A model generated the notes under the pieces. It searched no databases and was not told where the DNA came from. It was given only the letters and a program-made list of their open reading frames with translations. A stretch of 64,000 nt of DNA from Pseudomonas sp. Seg1 (GTDB lineage: Bacteria; Pseudomonadota; Gammaproteobacteria; Pseudomonadales; Pseudomonadaceae), in the NCBI RefSeq assembly GCF_018326005.1, contig NZ_AP021903.1, positions 6,197,501 to 6,261,500 on the forward strand, in the 5' to 3' direction. Within the stretch, counting starts at the first letter, position 1. The number at the start of each line of letters is the position of its first letter. Position numbers and translations under genes: made by a program. This document shows, piece after piece, positions 16,944 through 25,962 of the stretch.

Positions 16944-17696
16944 ATGCGCCGTTTGCTTTTTTCACTGTTGATGTTCTGTGTTTTGCCCGCCTGGGCGGAC
17001 GGCCACGATCAGCTGTACAAGGTCGCCGGCTGGCCAGATCAACGTGCGCATTTCAACGACGCCCTGAGTGCCGCGCAGCAGCGCTATCAAAACAGCCTGC
17101 CGCCCGCCGTGTTTCAAGCGCTGGTGAACAACAGCAATCAGCGTTTTGCGCCACAGGCCATGGACCAGCGCGCCGAAGCTCAATTGCGGCAGAAGCTCGC
17201 CGATCCGAAACCGGCGCTGTCTTTCTTTCAATCGCCGTTGGGCAAGAAAATCGTTGCCGCTGAATTACTGGCGACCCGCCGCGATCAGCTGGCAAAAAAT
17301 GCCAAGGGCCTGCCGAAGATGCCGGCCAGCGACAGCCGCCTGCTGATCATCGGCCACCTCGCCCAGGCGCTGCCTGCCCGCGAGGCTGGCGCCGAAGTCA
17401 GTCTGGCGATTGCCGGCGTGGCCGCGGACAGTTTGAGTTCGATGATCCCGGGACTGCTCGGCGGCGGTCAGGCGCAGGGCATGTTGAATGGGCAACGTCA
17501 GCGCTTGATGGAGCAGATTGGCGCGGACATGAACAACACGCTGCTCTACGTGTATCGCGACCTGTCCGATGAAGAGCTGGAAGAGTTCGCGACGTTTGCC
17601 GAATCGACCGAGGGCAAGGCTTATTACCAGGCGGCGCTGGCGGCGATTCGGGCGGGGTTGGCGGTGGGACAGAATACGTCGAACCTTAGCCAGTGA
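16944..17696 (+). CDS. DUF2059-family secreted protein
   Basis: The 250-aa protein opens with a signal peptide (MRRLLFSLLMFCVLPAWADG, cleaved near residue 19). The mature part is helical, with the DUF2059 signature at the C terminus: LYVYRDLSDEELEEFATFAESTEGKAYYQ (about residues 193-222). The ATG at 16944 follows ACAGGAGTCCCT, which decides the start. It diverges from the oxygenase-DUF523 operon and ends in a REP region. No function is known. Confidence 0.83.
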   Translation: MRRLLFSLLMFCVLPAWADGHDQLYKVAGWPDQRAHFNDALSAAQQRYQNSLPPAVFQALVNNSNQRFAPQAMDQRAEAQLRQKLADPKPALSFFQSPLGKKIVAAELLATRRDQLAKNAKGLPKMPASDSRLLIIGHLAQALPAREAGAEVSLAIAGVAADSLSSMIPGLLGGGQAQGMLNGQRQRLMEQIGADMNNTLLYVYRDLSDEELEEFATFAESTEGKAYYQAALAAIRAGLAVGQNTSNLSQ

Positions 17697-17712
17697 TCTC
17701 TATCGCCTGACA

Positions 17713-17815
17713 GGCCGTCATCGCTGGCAAGCCAGCTCCCACAGGGTCCTTGGCGCTCACACATTCTGAACTCACGGAGGATCCTTGTGGGAGCTGGCTT
17801 GCCAGCGATGAGGCC
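17713..17815. repeat. REP doublet, 'gctggcttgccagc' family
   Basis: Inverted arms at about 17718-17743 and 17785-17811 carry the same core as the copies at 0.05, 15.6, 22.0 and 34.7 kb. It occupies the junction of convergent DUF2059 and alpha/beta hydrolase genes. Confidence 0.88.
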
Positions 17816-17825
17816 AGTGAATCCT

Positions 17826-18773
17826 CTAGAGATTCCTGCCCCTGATCCGCTTGCTCAGAAACTCGAAATACTCCTCGCGCATCTCCACCGTCTCATTGGC
17901 CAGATGATGCCGCGCCTCGGGCAGCAGCAAGATCTGCGGCCGATCAAACTTCCACTTCAACACCTGCAAATTGTGCTGCCAGTCGACCGTCATGTCCGCC
18001 TGCCCCTGAATGATCAGCGGCCGCCGCGGACTTTTTTTCGCATACTCGACCCGGTTGATCCAGCGCGACAAGGCTCCGACCCATGCCGTCGGCAAACGCT
18101 TGGGCTGCAACGGATCGGCGAGCAGAAACGGCAGGAAATCCGGATCGTTGGAGTTCTCGCTGAAACGTCGGGCGATGCCCCGCACAAACGGCCGCAGCAA
18201 GTAATAACTCAGCTGCGACCAGCCCCACGCCCGCGGCCGTACAAGCGGCGACAGCAAGATCAACTGACCCTGCGCCGGACTGCTCTCGCCATGATTGAGC
18301 ACATGATCGACCACGATCGCGCCGCCGGTACTTTGCCCGCACAAATGCCAGGGCTGCGGTAGCGCAATCGAATTCGCTTCGGCGAACAAGGCTTGCAGCG
18401 CGTCCTGATATTCGGAGAAGTCGCGGATGCTCGCTCGCGGCCCGCTCGACAGACCGTGCCCCGGCAAGTCGCAGGCAATCACGGCGAAATCCTGATCCAG
18501 CGCCCACTCGATCACATGCCGATAGAGCCCGGTGTGATCGTAGAAACCGTGCAACAGAAACAGCGTGCCCTTGACCTTTTCCGGCCACCAGCAATGGCTG
18601 ACCAGTTCGTAACCATCCACGGCAAACCGCCCCATGCCACGCCAGACATCACGTTCGGGGAAGTCGGTCTGGTAGAACCGTTGATATGCTTTCGACTCCT
18701 CGGACAACGCCTGCCACTCGGCCAGAGGCTTGAGGCTGGCGCGGATTTGATCGGGGTCGAAAGTGGCAGGCAT
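17826..18773 (-). CDS. Alpha/beta hydrolase (serine aminopeptidase S33 / monoacylglycerol-lipase-like)
   Basis: The 315-aa enzyme has the alpha/beta hydrolase signposts in order: oxyanion region LFLLHGFYDHTGLYRHVIEWAL (about residues 70-92), ACDLPGHGLSSGP, the nucleophile elbow HLCGQSTGGAIV (serine about 145), a late acid residue in IQGQADMTVDW, and the catalytic histidine in LLPEARHHLANE. This is the Hydrolase_4 / lysophospholipase L2 type. No signal peptide is visible, so it is probably cytoplasmic. Monocistronic, with no informative neighbours; substrate unknown. Confidence 0.87.
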   Translation of the reverse strand: MPATFDPDQIRASLKPLAEWQALSEESKAYQRFYQTDFPERDVWRGMGRFAVDGYELVSHCWWPEKVKGTLFLLHGFYDHTGLYRHVIEWALDQDFAVIACDLPGHGLSSGPRASIRDFSEYQDALQALFAEANSIALPQPWHLCGQSTGGAIVVDHVLNHGESSPAQGQLILLSPLVRPRAWGWSQLSYYLLRPFVRGIARRFSENSNDPDFLPFLLADPLQPKRLPTAWVGALSRWINRVEYAKKSPRRPLIIQGQADMTVDWQHNLQVLKWKFDRPQILLLPEARHHLANETVEMREEYFEFLSKRIRGRNL

Positions 18774-18871
18774 GAGGCAATTCCAGAACGGTAAACAGAC
18801 TTTATCGGCCTGCGATATTCATCTGTTGAGTCAGGCATGGCAAGCTAGCCGGCCTTCGAGGATCGAAAACC

Positions 18872-19450
18872 ATGCGTTCGCCCTACCGCACCGCACTGTT
18901 TGCCAGCCTGCTCGCGCTTGTGTGTGCAGGCGTGCTGTGGGCCGCGTATGACTGGTTTCAGGGGCGCTACCTGCGGGCGTTCAGCGAACACACCGCGGTT
19001 TTTTCCGGCGATCCTTTGCGTCTTCCCGATAACCTCGCTGGCCCCGGCAATATCCGTCTCGTCCACTTCTGGGACCCGGCCTGCCCGTGCAACGTCGGCA
19101 ATCAACAGCACCTGACCGAAATGGTCGAGCACTTCAGCGGCAAAGGCGTGGAGTTTTTTGCCGTGCAGAGAGCCGGCAGCCACGGCCAGTTGCCCGCCAC
19201 GCTGAGCAGCCTGAAAACCATCACGGTGTTGCCCGGCTCCGAGCAGATTCCCGCCAGCCCGGCCGTGGCGATTTGGGACCGCAGCGGCAAACTGGCGTAC
19301 TTCGGTCCCTACAGCGAAGGCCTCACCTGTAACTCCAGTAACAGTTTTATCGAACCGATCCTCAATGCGCTGACGGATGATCGCCCGGTGAATGCTACAC
19401 ACACCCTGGCGGTCGGCTGCTATTGCCCGTGGCCGGTGGAGGCGCAGTAA
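18872..19450 (+). CDS. DUF6436-family thioredoxin-like membrane-anchored protein
   Basis: A 192-aa protein with one N-terminal membrane helix (LFASLLALVCAGVLWAAY, residues 10-27) and a periplasmic thioredoxin-like domain. LVHFWDPACPCNVGNQQHL holds a C-P-C motif in place of the usual C-x-x-C, followed by the cis-proline strand SPAVAIWDRSGKLAYFGPY. Two further cysteines near the C terminus (VGCYCPW) form another C-x-C. This matches the DUF6436 family. A redox role on cysteine partners is likely, but no partner is nearby. Confidence 0.8.
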   Translation: MRSPYRTALFASLLALVCAGVLWAAYDWFQGRYLRAFSEHTAVFSGDPLRLPDNLAGPGNIRLVHFWDPACPCNVGNQQHLTEMVEHFSGKGVEFFAVQRAGSHGQLPATLSSLKTITVLPGSEQIPASPAVAIWDRSGKLAYFGPYSEGLTCNSSNSFIEPILNALTDDRPVNATHTLAVGCYCPWPVEAQ

Positions 19451-19552
19451 GGCATTCCGGACTTTTCAAGGACAGCGATGCACGGCACAGAAGGTCTGTG
19501 CTAATTGTTTGCAGCCCGACGGGCGGCAATCCCGCATGCACAAGGAGTCACC

Positions 19553-21964
19553 ATGAAGCGCGTGTTCACCGTTCTTGCCTTGCTCATCGTTGTTCTGCTC
19601 GCCGGCGCCGGCTGGTATGTCTACAGCAAGCAGCCATCCCGCCAGGGCCAGGTTGAACTGCGCAACCTGCAGGGTTCGGTGACCGTACGCTATGACGAGC
19701 GCGGCGTGCCGCACATCCGTGCCGAGAATGAAACCGACCTGTACCGCGCCCTCGGCTATGTGCATGCCCAGGACCGGCTGTTCCAGATGGAAGCGATGCG
19801 CCGCCTCGCCCGTGGCGAACTGGCCGAAGTGCTCGGGCCAAAACTGCTCGACACTGACAAACTGTTCCGCAGCCTGCGCATTCGTGAACGCGCGGCCAGT
19901 TACGTCGCCAGTCTCGATAAGCAGTCGCCGGCGTGGAAGGGCCTGCAAGCCTATCTGGATGGCATCAACCAATATCAGGACACCCACGCGGCGCCTATCG
20001 AGTTCGACGTGCTGGGCATCCCCAAGCGGCCGTTCACGGCTGAAGACAGCATCAGTGTCGCCGGTTACATGGCCTACAGCTTTGCCGCGGCGTTTCGCAC
20101 CGAGCCGTTGCTGACTTACGTGCGCGATCAACTGGGCGCCGACTACCTCAATGTCTTCGACCTCGACTGGCAGCCTAAAGGCGTGTTGGCGAAGGGTCGT
20201 GCAAACCCGACTCCGGCGCTTGCCGCCGGCGACTGGAAAGACCTCAACGCCCTCGCTCGCCTCAGCGAACAGGCAATGATCGACAACGGTCTGCCGCAGT
20301 TTGAAGGCAGCAATGCCTGGGTCATCGCGGGCAGTCGCAGCCAGAGCGGCAAACCGCTGCTGGCCGGCGATCCGCACATTCGTTTCTCGGTGCCGTCGGT
20401 GTGGTACGAGGCGCAATTGTCGGCGCCGGGTTTCGAACTCTATGGCCATCATCAGGCGCTAGTGCCGTTCGCGTTTTTGGGGCACAACCTCGATTTCGGC
20501 TGGAGCCTGACCATGTTCCAGAACGACGATCTGGACCTGATCGCCGAGAAGGTCAATCCGGATAATCCGAATCAGGTCTGGTATCGCGGCCAGTGGACCG
20601 ACATGGTCGTCACCGAGCAGCAGATCAATGTGAAGGGCCAGACGCCAGTGACCATCACCCTGCGTCAGTCGCCGCACGGGCCGATCGTCAACGATGCGCT
20701 GGGTACGGCCGCCGGCAAGACGCCGATTGCGATGTGGTGGGCATTCCTCGAAACACCGAACCCGATCCTCGAAGGTTTCTACCAGCTCAACCGGGCCGAC
20801 ACGCTGGCCAAGGCCCGCGCTGCGGCGGCCAAGGTGCAGGCGCCGGGGCTGAATCTGGTTTACGCCAACGCCAAGGGTGATATCGGCTGGTGGGCCTCGG
20901 CGTTGCTGCCAAAACGCCCGGTCGGGGTGAAGCCGGGTTTCATTCTCGACGGCAGCAGCAATCAGGCCGACAAGGAAGGTTACTACCCGTTCAGCGCCAA
21001 CCCGCAGGAAGAGAACCCGGCGCGCGGTTACATCGTCTCGGCCAACTTTCAGCCGGTTTCGCCGACCGGCATGGAGATTCCCGGTTACTACAACCTCGCC
21101 GACCGGGGCCAACAGCTCAATCGCCAGCTCAGCGACAAGAATGTGAAGTGGAGCAACGAGGCCAATCAGAAGCTGCAACTGGGTACCACCACCGCTTACG
21201 GCCCGCGTCTGCTGGCGCCGTTGCTGCCAGTGCTGCGTGAGGTCGTCAGCGACCCGGCGCAACTGAAACTGGTCGAGCAACTGGCGCAATGGCCAGGCGA
21301 CTACCCGCTGGATTCGGTCAGTGCGACGCTGTTCAACCAGTTCCTCTACGACCTCGCCGATGCGGCGATGCGGGATGAGTTGGGCAATGACTTTTTCGAC
21401 ACGCTGTTGTCGACACGGGTGATCGATTCGGCACTGCCACGGCTGGCGGCGAACGCCGATTCACCGTGGTGGGACAACCGCGCCACCCCAGCCAAAGAGA
21501 CCCGCGCCGATGTCGTGCGCACAGCGTGGCAGGCGAGCATCAAGCATCTGAAACTGACCCTTGGCGACGATGTTGCCGGATGGCAATGGGGCGCGGCGCA
21601 CACACTGACTCACGGGCATCCGTTGGGGCAGCAGAAGCCGCTGGACCGGATTTTCAACGTCGGGCCGTTCGCGGCGCCGGGCAGTCATGAAGTGCCGAAC
21701 AACCTTTCGGCGAAGATCGGCCCGGCGCCATGGCCGGTGACTTACGGGCCTTCGACGCGGCGTCTGGTGGACTTCGCCGACCCGGCGCACAGCTTGACGA
21801 TCAACCCGGTCGGACAGAGTGGTGTGCCGTTCGACAGTCACTATGACGATCAGGCTGAGGCGTATGTCGACGGGATGTACGTGCAGGCACATTTCAGCGA
21901 GGAAGAGGTGACGGCGAATACGCGCAGCACGTTGAAGCTGTTGCCGGCGCGGGCTGCGCAATAG
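19553..21964 (+). CDS. hacB: Penicillin-acylase-family Ntn hydrolase, probable AHL acylase HacB
   Basis: The 803-aa protein has a signal/anchor helix (residues 5-24) and the two-chain layout of penicillin acylases: an alpha chain, a linker and a beta chain whose new N-terminal serine is seen in PQFEGSNAWVIAG (Ser253). GDPHIRFSVPSVWYE and GHNLDFGWSLTMF follow as expected. The enzyme self-cleaves in the periplasm. Its position next to the spu operon matches PA0305 (HacB), reported to degrade long-chain acyl-homoserine lactones. The symbol rests on that synteny from memory; other acylases (PvdQ, QuiP) sit elsewhere. The ATG at 19553 follows CAAGGAGTCACC. Confidence 0.85.
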   Translation: MKRVFTVLALLIVVLLAGAGWYVYSKQPSRQGQVELRNLQGSVTVRYDERGVPHIRAENETDLYRALGYVHAQDRLFQMEAMRRLARGELAEVLGPKLLDTDKLFRSLRIRERAASYVASLDKQSPAWKGLQAYLDGINQYQDTHAAPIEFDVLGIPKRPFTAEDSISVAGYMAYSFAAAFRTEPLLTYVRDQLGADYLNVFDLDWQPKGVLAKGRANPTPALAAGDWKDLNALARLSEQAMIDNGLPQFEGSNAWVIAGSRSQSGKPLLAGDPHIRFSVPSVWYEAQLSAPGFELYGHHQALVPFAFLGHNLDFGWSLTMFQNDDLDLIAEKVNPDNPNQVWYRGQWTDMVVTEQQINVKGQTPVTITLRQSPHGPIVNDALGTAAGKTPIAMWWAFLETPNPILEGFYQLNRADTLAKARAAAAKVQAPGLNLVYANAKGDIGWWASALLPKRPVGVKPGFILDGSSNQADKEGYYPFSANPQEENPARGYIVSANFQPVSPTGMEIPGYYNLADRGQQLNRQLSDKNVKWSNEANQKLQLGTTTAYGPRLLAPLLPVLREVVSDPAQLKLVEQLAQWPGDYPLDSVSATLFNQFLYDLADAAMRDELGNDFFDTLLSTRVIDSALPRLAANADSPWWDNRATPAKETRADVVRTAWQASIKHLKLTLGDDVAGWQWGAAHTLTHGHPLGQQKPLDRIFNVGPFAAPGSHEVPNNLSAKIGPAPWPVTYGPSTRRLVDFADPAHSLTINPVGQSGVPFDSHYDDQAEAYVDGMYVQAHFSEEEVTANTRSTLKLLPARAAQ

Positions 21965-21982
21965 AGTTGTATTGACTGGACT

Positions 21983-22085
21983 GGCCTCATCGCTGGCAAG
22001 CCAGCTCCCACAGAGTTTCGTGTCGTTCACAAATCATGAGAACACCAGAGAACCTGTGGGAGCTGGCTTGCCAGCGATGGGCCCT
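21983..22085. repeat. REP doublet, 'gctggcttgccagc' family
   Basis: CATCGCTGGCAAGCCAGCTC (about 21988-22007) and its inverse (about 22057-22078) flank about 50 bases. It lies at the convergent hacB / GlxA-regulator junction. Confidence 0.88.
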
Positions 22086-22103
22086 CAAGAACACCAAAGG
22101 CCT

Positions 22104-23069
22104 TCAAAGCATCACCGCAAAATTCAGCCGAAACTGCTGCGGCGTCACGCCCAACCTGCGATTGAACACACTGCGCATATGCTGCGCATCGCGAAACCCG
22201 CACTGATACGCCACAGTCTTCAACGGCGCCGCGGTGCTTTCCAGCATCACCCGCGCCGCGTCCACCCGTGCCCGCTCGACGAACTCTGCCGGCGTGACCT
22301 TGGCTTCACGGGCAAACACCCGGGAGAAATTGCGCGCACTCATGTTCGCCGCATTGGCCAGATCGGCGATGGTCAGATCCCCAGTGAGATTGGCCAGCAC
22401 ATACAACTGCACCATCGCCACCGCCGAGGTCGACTCTGCGTGCGGCGTCAGGAACGGACTGAACTGCGACTGCCCGCCGGAACGCTGGGTGAACACCACC
22501 AGCCGCTTGGCCACGCTCAATGCCACTTCGGCGCCGTGATCACGCGCCAGCAGATACAGCGACAGATCAATCCCCGCCGTCACCCCGGCCGAGGTGTAGA
22601 GCGCACCATCCTCGACGTACAAGCGATCAGCTTCGACCTGCGTGGACGGGCACAACTGCGCCAAGGCCTCGGCATCGTTCCAATGCGTGGTGACCGTGCG
22701 CCCCTCAAGCAGCCCCGCGCGCGCCAGCATGAAGGCGCCGTTGCAGATCGAGCCGAAACGCTGCGCCCGGGCGCAGGCATCGCGCAGCCAGGTGTCGAAG
22801 GACTTGCCGAAATCGATGAAGGGCAACTGCGGCCCGCCGGCGACCAGCAACAGGTCAAAGGCGTCCGCCACTTCGCCGAAATGACGATGGGCGTTCAGCA
22901 CCAGGCCGTTGGAGCAGGCCATCGATCCGTGTTCGACACCGATCACCTCCAGCCGGTAGTGATCCTCGGGCGCGAGAAAACGATTGGCCTCGGCGAACAC
23001 ATCCATGGGCCCGGTGACGTCCAGTGATTGCACGCCGGGGAATACCACGATGGCGATGGTTTTGGTCAT
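22104..23069 (-). CDS. GlxA-family transcriptional regulator (DJ-1/PfpI domain plus AraC HTH)
   Basis: The 321-aa protein joins an N-terminal DJ-1/PfpI amidotransferase-like domain (VFPGVQSLDVTGPMDVFAEAN, with the elbow RFGSICNGAFMLARAG) to a C-terminal AraC-type double helix-turn-helix (from about residue 215: TIADLANAANMSARNFSRVFAREAKVTPAEFVERARVDAAR and the second HTH ending MRSVFNRRLGVTPQQFR). This is the GlxA/ArgR/GbdR superfamily, often controlling catabolism of nitrogen compounds. It diverges from the HD-domain gene across a REP-containing gap, so that gene is a reasonable target by inference. Confidence 0.9.
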   Translation of the reverse strand: MTKTIAIVVFPGVQSLDVTGPMDVFAEANRFLAPEDHYRLEVIGVEHGSMACSNGLVLNAHRHFGEVADAFDLLLVAGGPQLPFIDFGKSFDTWLRDACARAQRFGSICNGAFMLARAGLLEGRTVTTHWNDAEALAQLCPSTQVEADRLYVEDGALYTSAGVTAGIDLSLYLLARDHGAEVALSVAKRLVVFTQRSGGQSQFSPFLTPHAESTSAVAMVQLYVLANLTGDLTIADLANAANMSARNFSRVFAREAKVTPAEFVERARVDAARVMLESTAAPLKTVAYQCGFRDAQHMRSVFNRRLGVTPQQFRLNFAVML

Positions 23070-23091
23070 CTCTCTCGCAAACTCCTCTGAA

Positions 23092-23227
23092 CCTGTGGCG
23101 AGGGGATTTATCCCCGATCGGCTGCGCAGCAGTCGTAAATCCTGTAATCGCGTTTTAACTGATAAGCCTAATCAGCAGGTACCGGGGCTGCTGCGCAACC
23201 CATCGGGGATAAATCCCCTCACCACAA
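23092..23227. repeat. REP doublet, 'gaggggatttatccccga' family
   Basis: GCGAGGGGATTTATCCCCGA (about 23099-23118) and ATCGGGGATAAATCCCCTCA (about 23202-23221), with TGCGCAGCAG and its mirror CTGCTGCGCA just inside. The central spacer is longer and more AT-rich than in sister copies. It lies inside the divergent regulator / HD-protein promoter region, unusual for REPs, which prefer gene ends. Confidence 0.85.
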
Positions 23228-23367
23228 TGCTCTCCTATCGGTCAGTTGGCATGATTTGCAGGTCGATTGGCAAGGATCGCAGCCATGCGTCGATTGTCCG
23301 CTTTCAGCCTCGGGAACAGACTTTCTCCATCAGCGCCGACCCGGCGTTTTCGACGAGGAAACCTCCC

Positions 23368-24009
23368 ATGACCACCACCATCGCCGGCATCAAGATCCCC
23401 GACAGCGCCCTCGCCCGCGCTACCACCGAATACATTCGCGACATCGAATCCGACCTGCTCTATCACCACTCGCGCCGGGTGTTTCTGTTCGGTGCGCTGA
23501 GCGGCGAACGTCAGCAACTGGCCTACGATCCGGAGCTGCTGTACGTCGGCGCGATGTTCCATGACCTCGGTCTGGTCGAAGGTCATCGCAGTGACGACGA
23601 GCGTTTCGAAGTCGACGGTGCCAACGCTGCAGCGGCATTCCTGAAACCGTATGGCTTGAGCGATGACGACATCGAACAGGTCTGGTTGGCGATTGCCCTG
23701 CACACCACGCCGGGCGTACCGAAGCATCTGCGCCCGACCGTGGCGCTGGTGACCGCCGGTGTCGAGATGGACGTGCTGGGCATGGATTACGCCGCGTTCA
23801 GCAACGTGCAGCGCGAAGCGGTGGTGCATGCGCATCCACGCGGGGAAGGTTTCAAGGAGTGCATCATCTGCGCATTTGCCGATGGCTTGCGCCATCGTCC
23901 GCAGACCACATTCGGCAATGTGAAGACCGATGTGCTGGTGGATCAGGAACCAGGGTTCAAGCCGATGAACTTCGTCGAGGTCATCCGCAAATCCCCTTGG
24001 ATTTCCTGA
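23368..24009 (+). CDS. HD-domain phosphohydrolase-like protein (cyanamide-hydratase-like)
   Basis: The 213-aa protein carries an HD metal site: YHHSRRVFLFG, then AMFHDLGLVEGH (the HD pair near residue 68), with later histidines in LAIALHTTPG. The pattern resembles the fungal-type cyanamide hydratase / HD family rather than a nucleotide phosphohydrolase with a known partner. I start at ATG 23368 (MTTTIAGIKIPDSAL), where the conserved part begins; a GAGG lies about 10 bases upstream. It diverges from a GlxA-type regulator. Substrate is unknown; a small nitrile or nitrogen compound would suit the family. Confidence 0.82.
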   Translation: MTTTIAGIKIPDSALARATTEYIRDIESDLLYHHSRRVFLFGALSGERQQLAYDPELLYVGAMFHDLGLVEGHRSDDERFEVDGANAAAAFLKPYGLSDDDIEQVWLAIALHTTPGVPKHLRPTVALVTAGVEMDVLGMDYAAFSNVQREAVVHAHPRGEGFKECIICAFADGLRHRPQTTFGNVKTDVLVDQEPGFKPMNFVEVIRKSPWIS

Positions 24010-24019
24010 CCACCATAGA

Positions 24020-24115
24020 ACCTGTGGGAGCGGGCTTGCCCGCGATGACGTCAGCACATTCAACATCAATGTTGAATGTCAGACCGCTATCGCGGGCAAG
24101 CCCGCTCCCACAGGT
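24020..24115. repeat. REP doublet, 'gcgggcttgcccgc' family, with palindromic centre
   Basis: GGGAGCGGGCTTGCCCGCGA (about 24026-24045) and its inverse (about 24090-24109) flank the near-perfect palindrome CATTCAACATCAATGTTGAATG. It lies between the convergent HD-protein gene and spuH. Confidence 0.88.
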
Positions 24116-24154
24116 ATTTGGGTTGATCACAGTTTTATGATCAACCCAACTGGC

Positions 24155-25045
24155 TTACGCCGCTTCCGGCGCCGGTGCGCGACGCACGTCCGGTTGCTTC
24201 CACGAATCGGCAGCGCTTTCTTCGATGGCTTGCTGAATAGCTTTCTTGCGTGCTTCTTCAGCGCGGCGGCTGAAGAACCAGACCATGAAGGTCACAATCG
24301 ACACCGCCAGCAGAATCAGGCTCGCCACCGCGTTGATCTCAGGCTTCACGCCCAGACGCACCGCCGAGAACACTTCCATCGGCAGGGTCGTCGAACCCGG
24401 ACCGGAGACAAAGCTCGCCAGCACCAGGTCGTCCAGCGACAGCGCGAACGACATCATCCCGCCCGCCGCCAGCGATGGCGCAATCATCGGGATGGTGATC
24501 AGGAAGAACACCTTCCACGGCCGCGCCCCCAGATCCATCGCCGCTTCTTCGATCGACAGGTCCAGCTCACGCAGACGCGCCGACACCACCACCGCCACGT
24601 ACGCCGCACAGAACGTCGTGTGGGCGATCCAGATGGTGACGATGCCACGTTCCTGCGGCCAGCCGATCATCTGCGCCATGGCCACGAACAGCAGCAACAG
24701 CGACAGACCGGTGATCACTTCCGGCATTACCAATGGCGCCGTCACCAGACCGCCGAACAGCGTGCGGCCCTTGAAGTGGGTGATGCGCGTCAGCACGAAC
24801 GCCGCCAGGGTACCCAGCGCCACCGCAGCGACGGCGGTGTAGCAGGCGATTTCCAGCGAGCGCACCACCGAGCCCATCAGTTGGGTGTTGTCGAGCAGGC
24901 CGACGTACCACTTGATCGACCAGCCACCCCACACTGTCACCAGTTTCGAGGCGTTGAACGAGTAGATCACCAGGATCAGCATCGGCAGATAAATAAACAA
25001 CAAACCCAGGACCAGCATCAGGCTGGAGAAACGGATGCGCTTCAT
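24155..25045 (-). CDS. spuH: Polyamine ABC transporter permease SpuH (PotI-like)
   Basis: SpuH is one of two inner-membrane permeases for putrescine/spermidine uptake. The 296-aa protein has about six transmembrane helices and the permease EAA loop ([26 protein letters not shown], about residues 164-189) that docks on the ATPase. The C terminus extends into a charged tail ([32 protein letters not shown]). Its ATG overlaps the spuG stop (ATGA at 25042-25045). It is the last gene of the spu transport operon. Confidence 0.93.
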   Translation of the reverse strand: MKRIRFSSLMLVLGLLFIYLPMLILVIYSFNASKLVTVWGGWSIKWYVGLLDNTQLMGSVVRSLEIACYTAVAAVALGTLAAFVLTRITHFKGRTLFGGLVTAPLVMPEVITGLSLLLLFVAMAQMIGWPQERGIVTIWIAHTTFCAAYVAVVVSARLRELDLSIEEAAMDLGARPWKVFFLITIPMIAPSLAAGGMMSFALSLDDLVLASFVSGPGSTTLPMEVFSAVRLGVKPEINAVASLILLAVSIVTFMVWFFSRRAEEARKKAIQQAIEESAADSWKQPDVRRAPAPEAA

Positions 25046-25962
25046 TCTTTACCCTCCATTTCCTTGGCCTGACTGCGGTTGAACAGAATGATCGGCACAA
25101 TCAGGATCGCCAGCATCACCACTGCCAAGGCAGACGCCACCGGCCAGTCTCGGTTGTTGAAGAACTCTTGCCAGAGCACTTTACCGATCATCAGGGTTTC
25201 CGGACCGCCGAGCAGTTCCGGGATCACGAACTCGCCCACCACCGGAATGAACACCAGCATGCAGCCGGCAATGATCCCGTTCTTGGACAGCGGAATAGTG
25301 ATTTTCCAGAAGCTGTTGAAGGTGCTCGAACCGAGGTCCGACGCCGCCTCCAGCAGACTGTTGTCGTGCTTCACCAGGTTGGCGTAGAGCGGCAGGATCA
25401 TGAACGGCAGGTACGAATAGACCACGCCGATGTACACCGCGAGGTTGGTGTTGAGGATCTGCAGCGGCTCGTCGATGAAACCCATGCTCATCAGAAAACC
25501 GTTGAGCAGACCGTTGTTGCTGAGGATGCCCATCCACGCATACACGCGGATCAGGATCGCGGTCCAGGTCGGCATCATGATCAGCAGCACCAGCACCGTT
25601 TGCAGCTCTTTACGGGCACTGGCGATGGCATAGGCCATCGGGTAGCCGATCAGCAGACAGAGCACGGTGCTGATCAGCGCCATCTTCAGCGAGCCGAGGT
25701 AGGCGGCGATGTACAACTCGTCGTCGCCGAGCATTGCGTAGTTGCCGAGGTTCAGCAGCAGTTGCAGTTTCTGCTCGGCGAAAGTGTAGATCTCGGTGTA
25801 CGGCGGGATGGCCACGTCGGCTTCAGCGAAGCTGATCTTCAGAACGATGAAGAACGGCAGCATGAAGAACAGGAACAGCCAGATGAAGGGAACCCCGATG
25901 ACCAGTTGGCGGCCATTGGGAATTATTCGGTTGAGCCGTCGTTTGAACTTGCGCATGTTCAT
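25042..25962 (-). CDS. spuG: Polyamine ABC transporter permease SpuG (PotH-like)
   Basis: The 306-aa partner permease has six or so membrane helices and its own EAA loop (EAASDLGSSTFNSFWKITIPLSKNGIIAG). The N terminus MNMRKFKRRLNRIIPNGRQLVIGVP is basic and cytoplasmic. I take ATG 25962, which overlaps the spuF stop in an ATGA arrangement. The longer open frame would start inside spuF. It forms the channel with SpuH and is driven by SpuF. Confidence 0.93.
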   Translation of the reverse strand: MNMRKFKRRLNRIIPNGRQLVIGVPFIWLFLFFMLPFFIVLKISFAEADVAIPPYTEIYTFAEQKLQLLLNLGNYAMLGDDELYIAAYLGSLKMALISTVLCLLIGYPMAYAIASARKELQTVLVLLIMMPTWTAILIRVYAWMGILSNNGLLNGFLMSMGFIDEPLQILNTNLAVYIGVVYSYLPFMILPLYANLVKHDNSLLEAASDLGSSTFNSFWKITIPLSKNGIIAGCMLVFIPVVGEFVIPELLGGPETLMIGKVLWQEFFNNRDWPVASALAVVMLAILIVPIILFNRSQAKEMEGKE

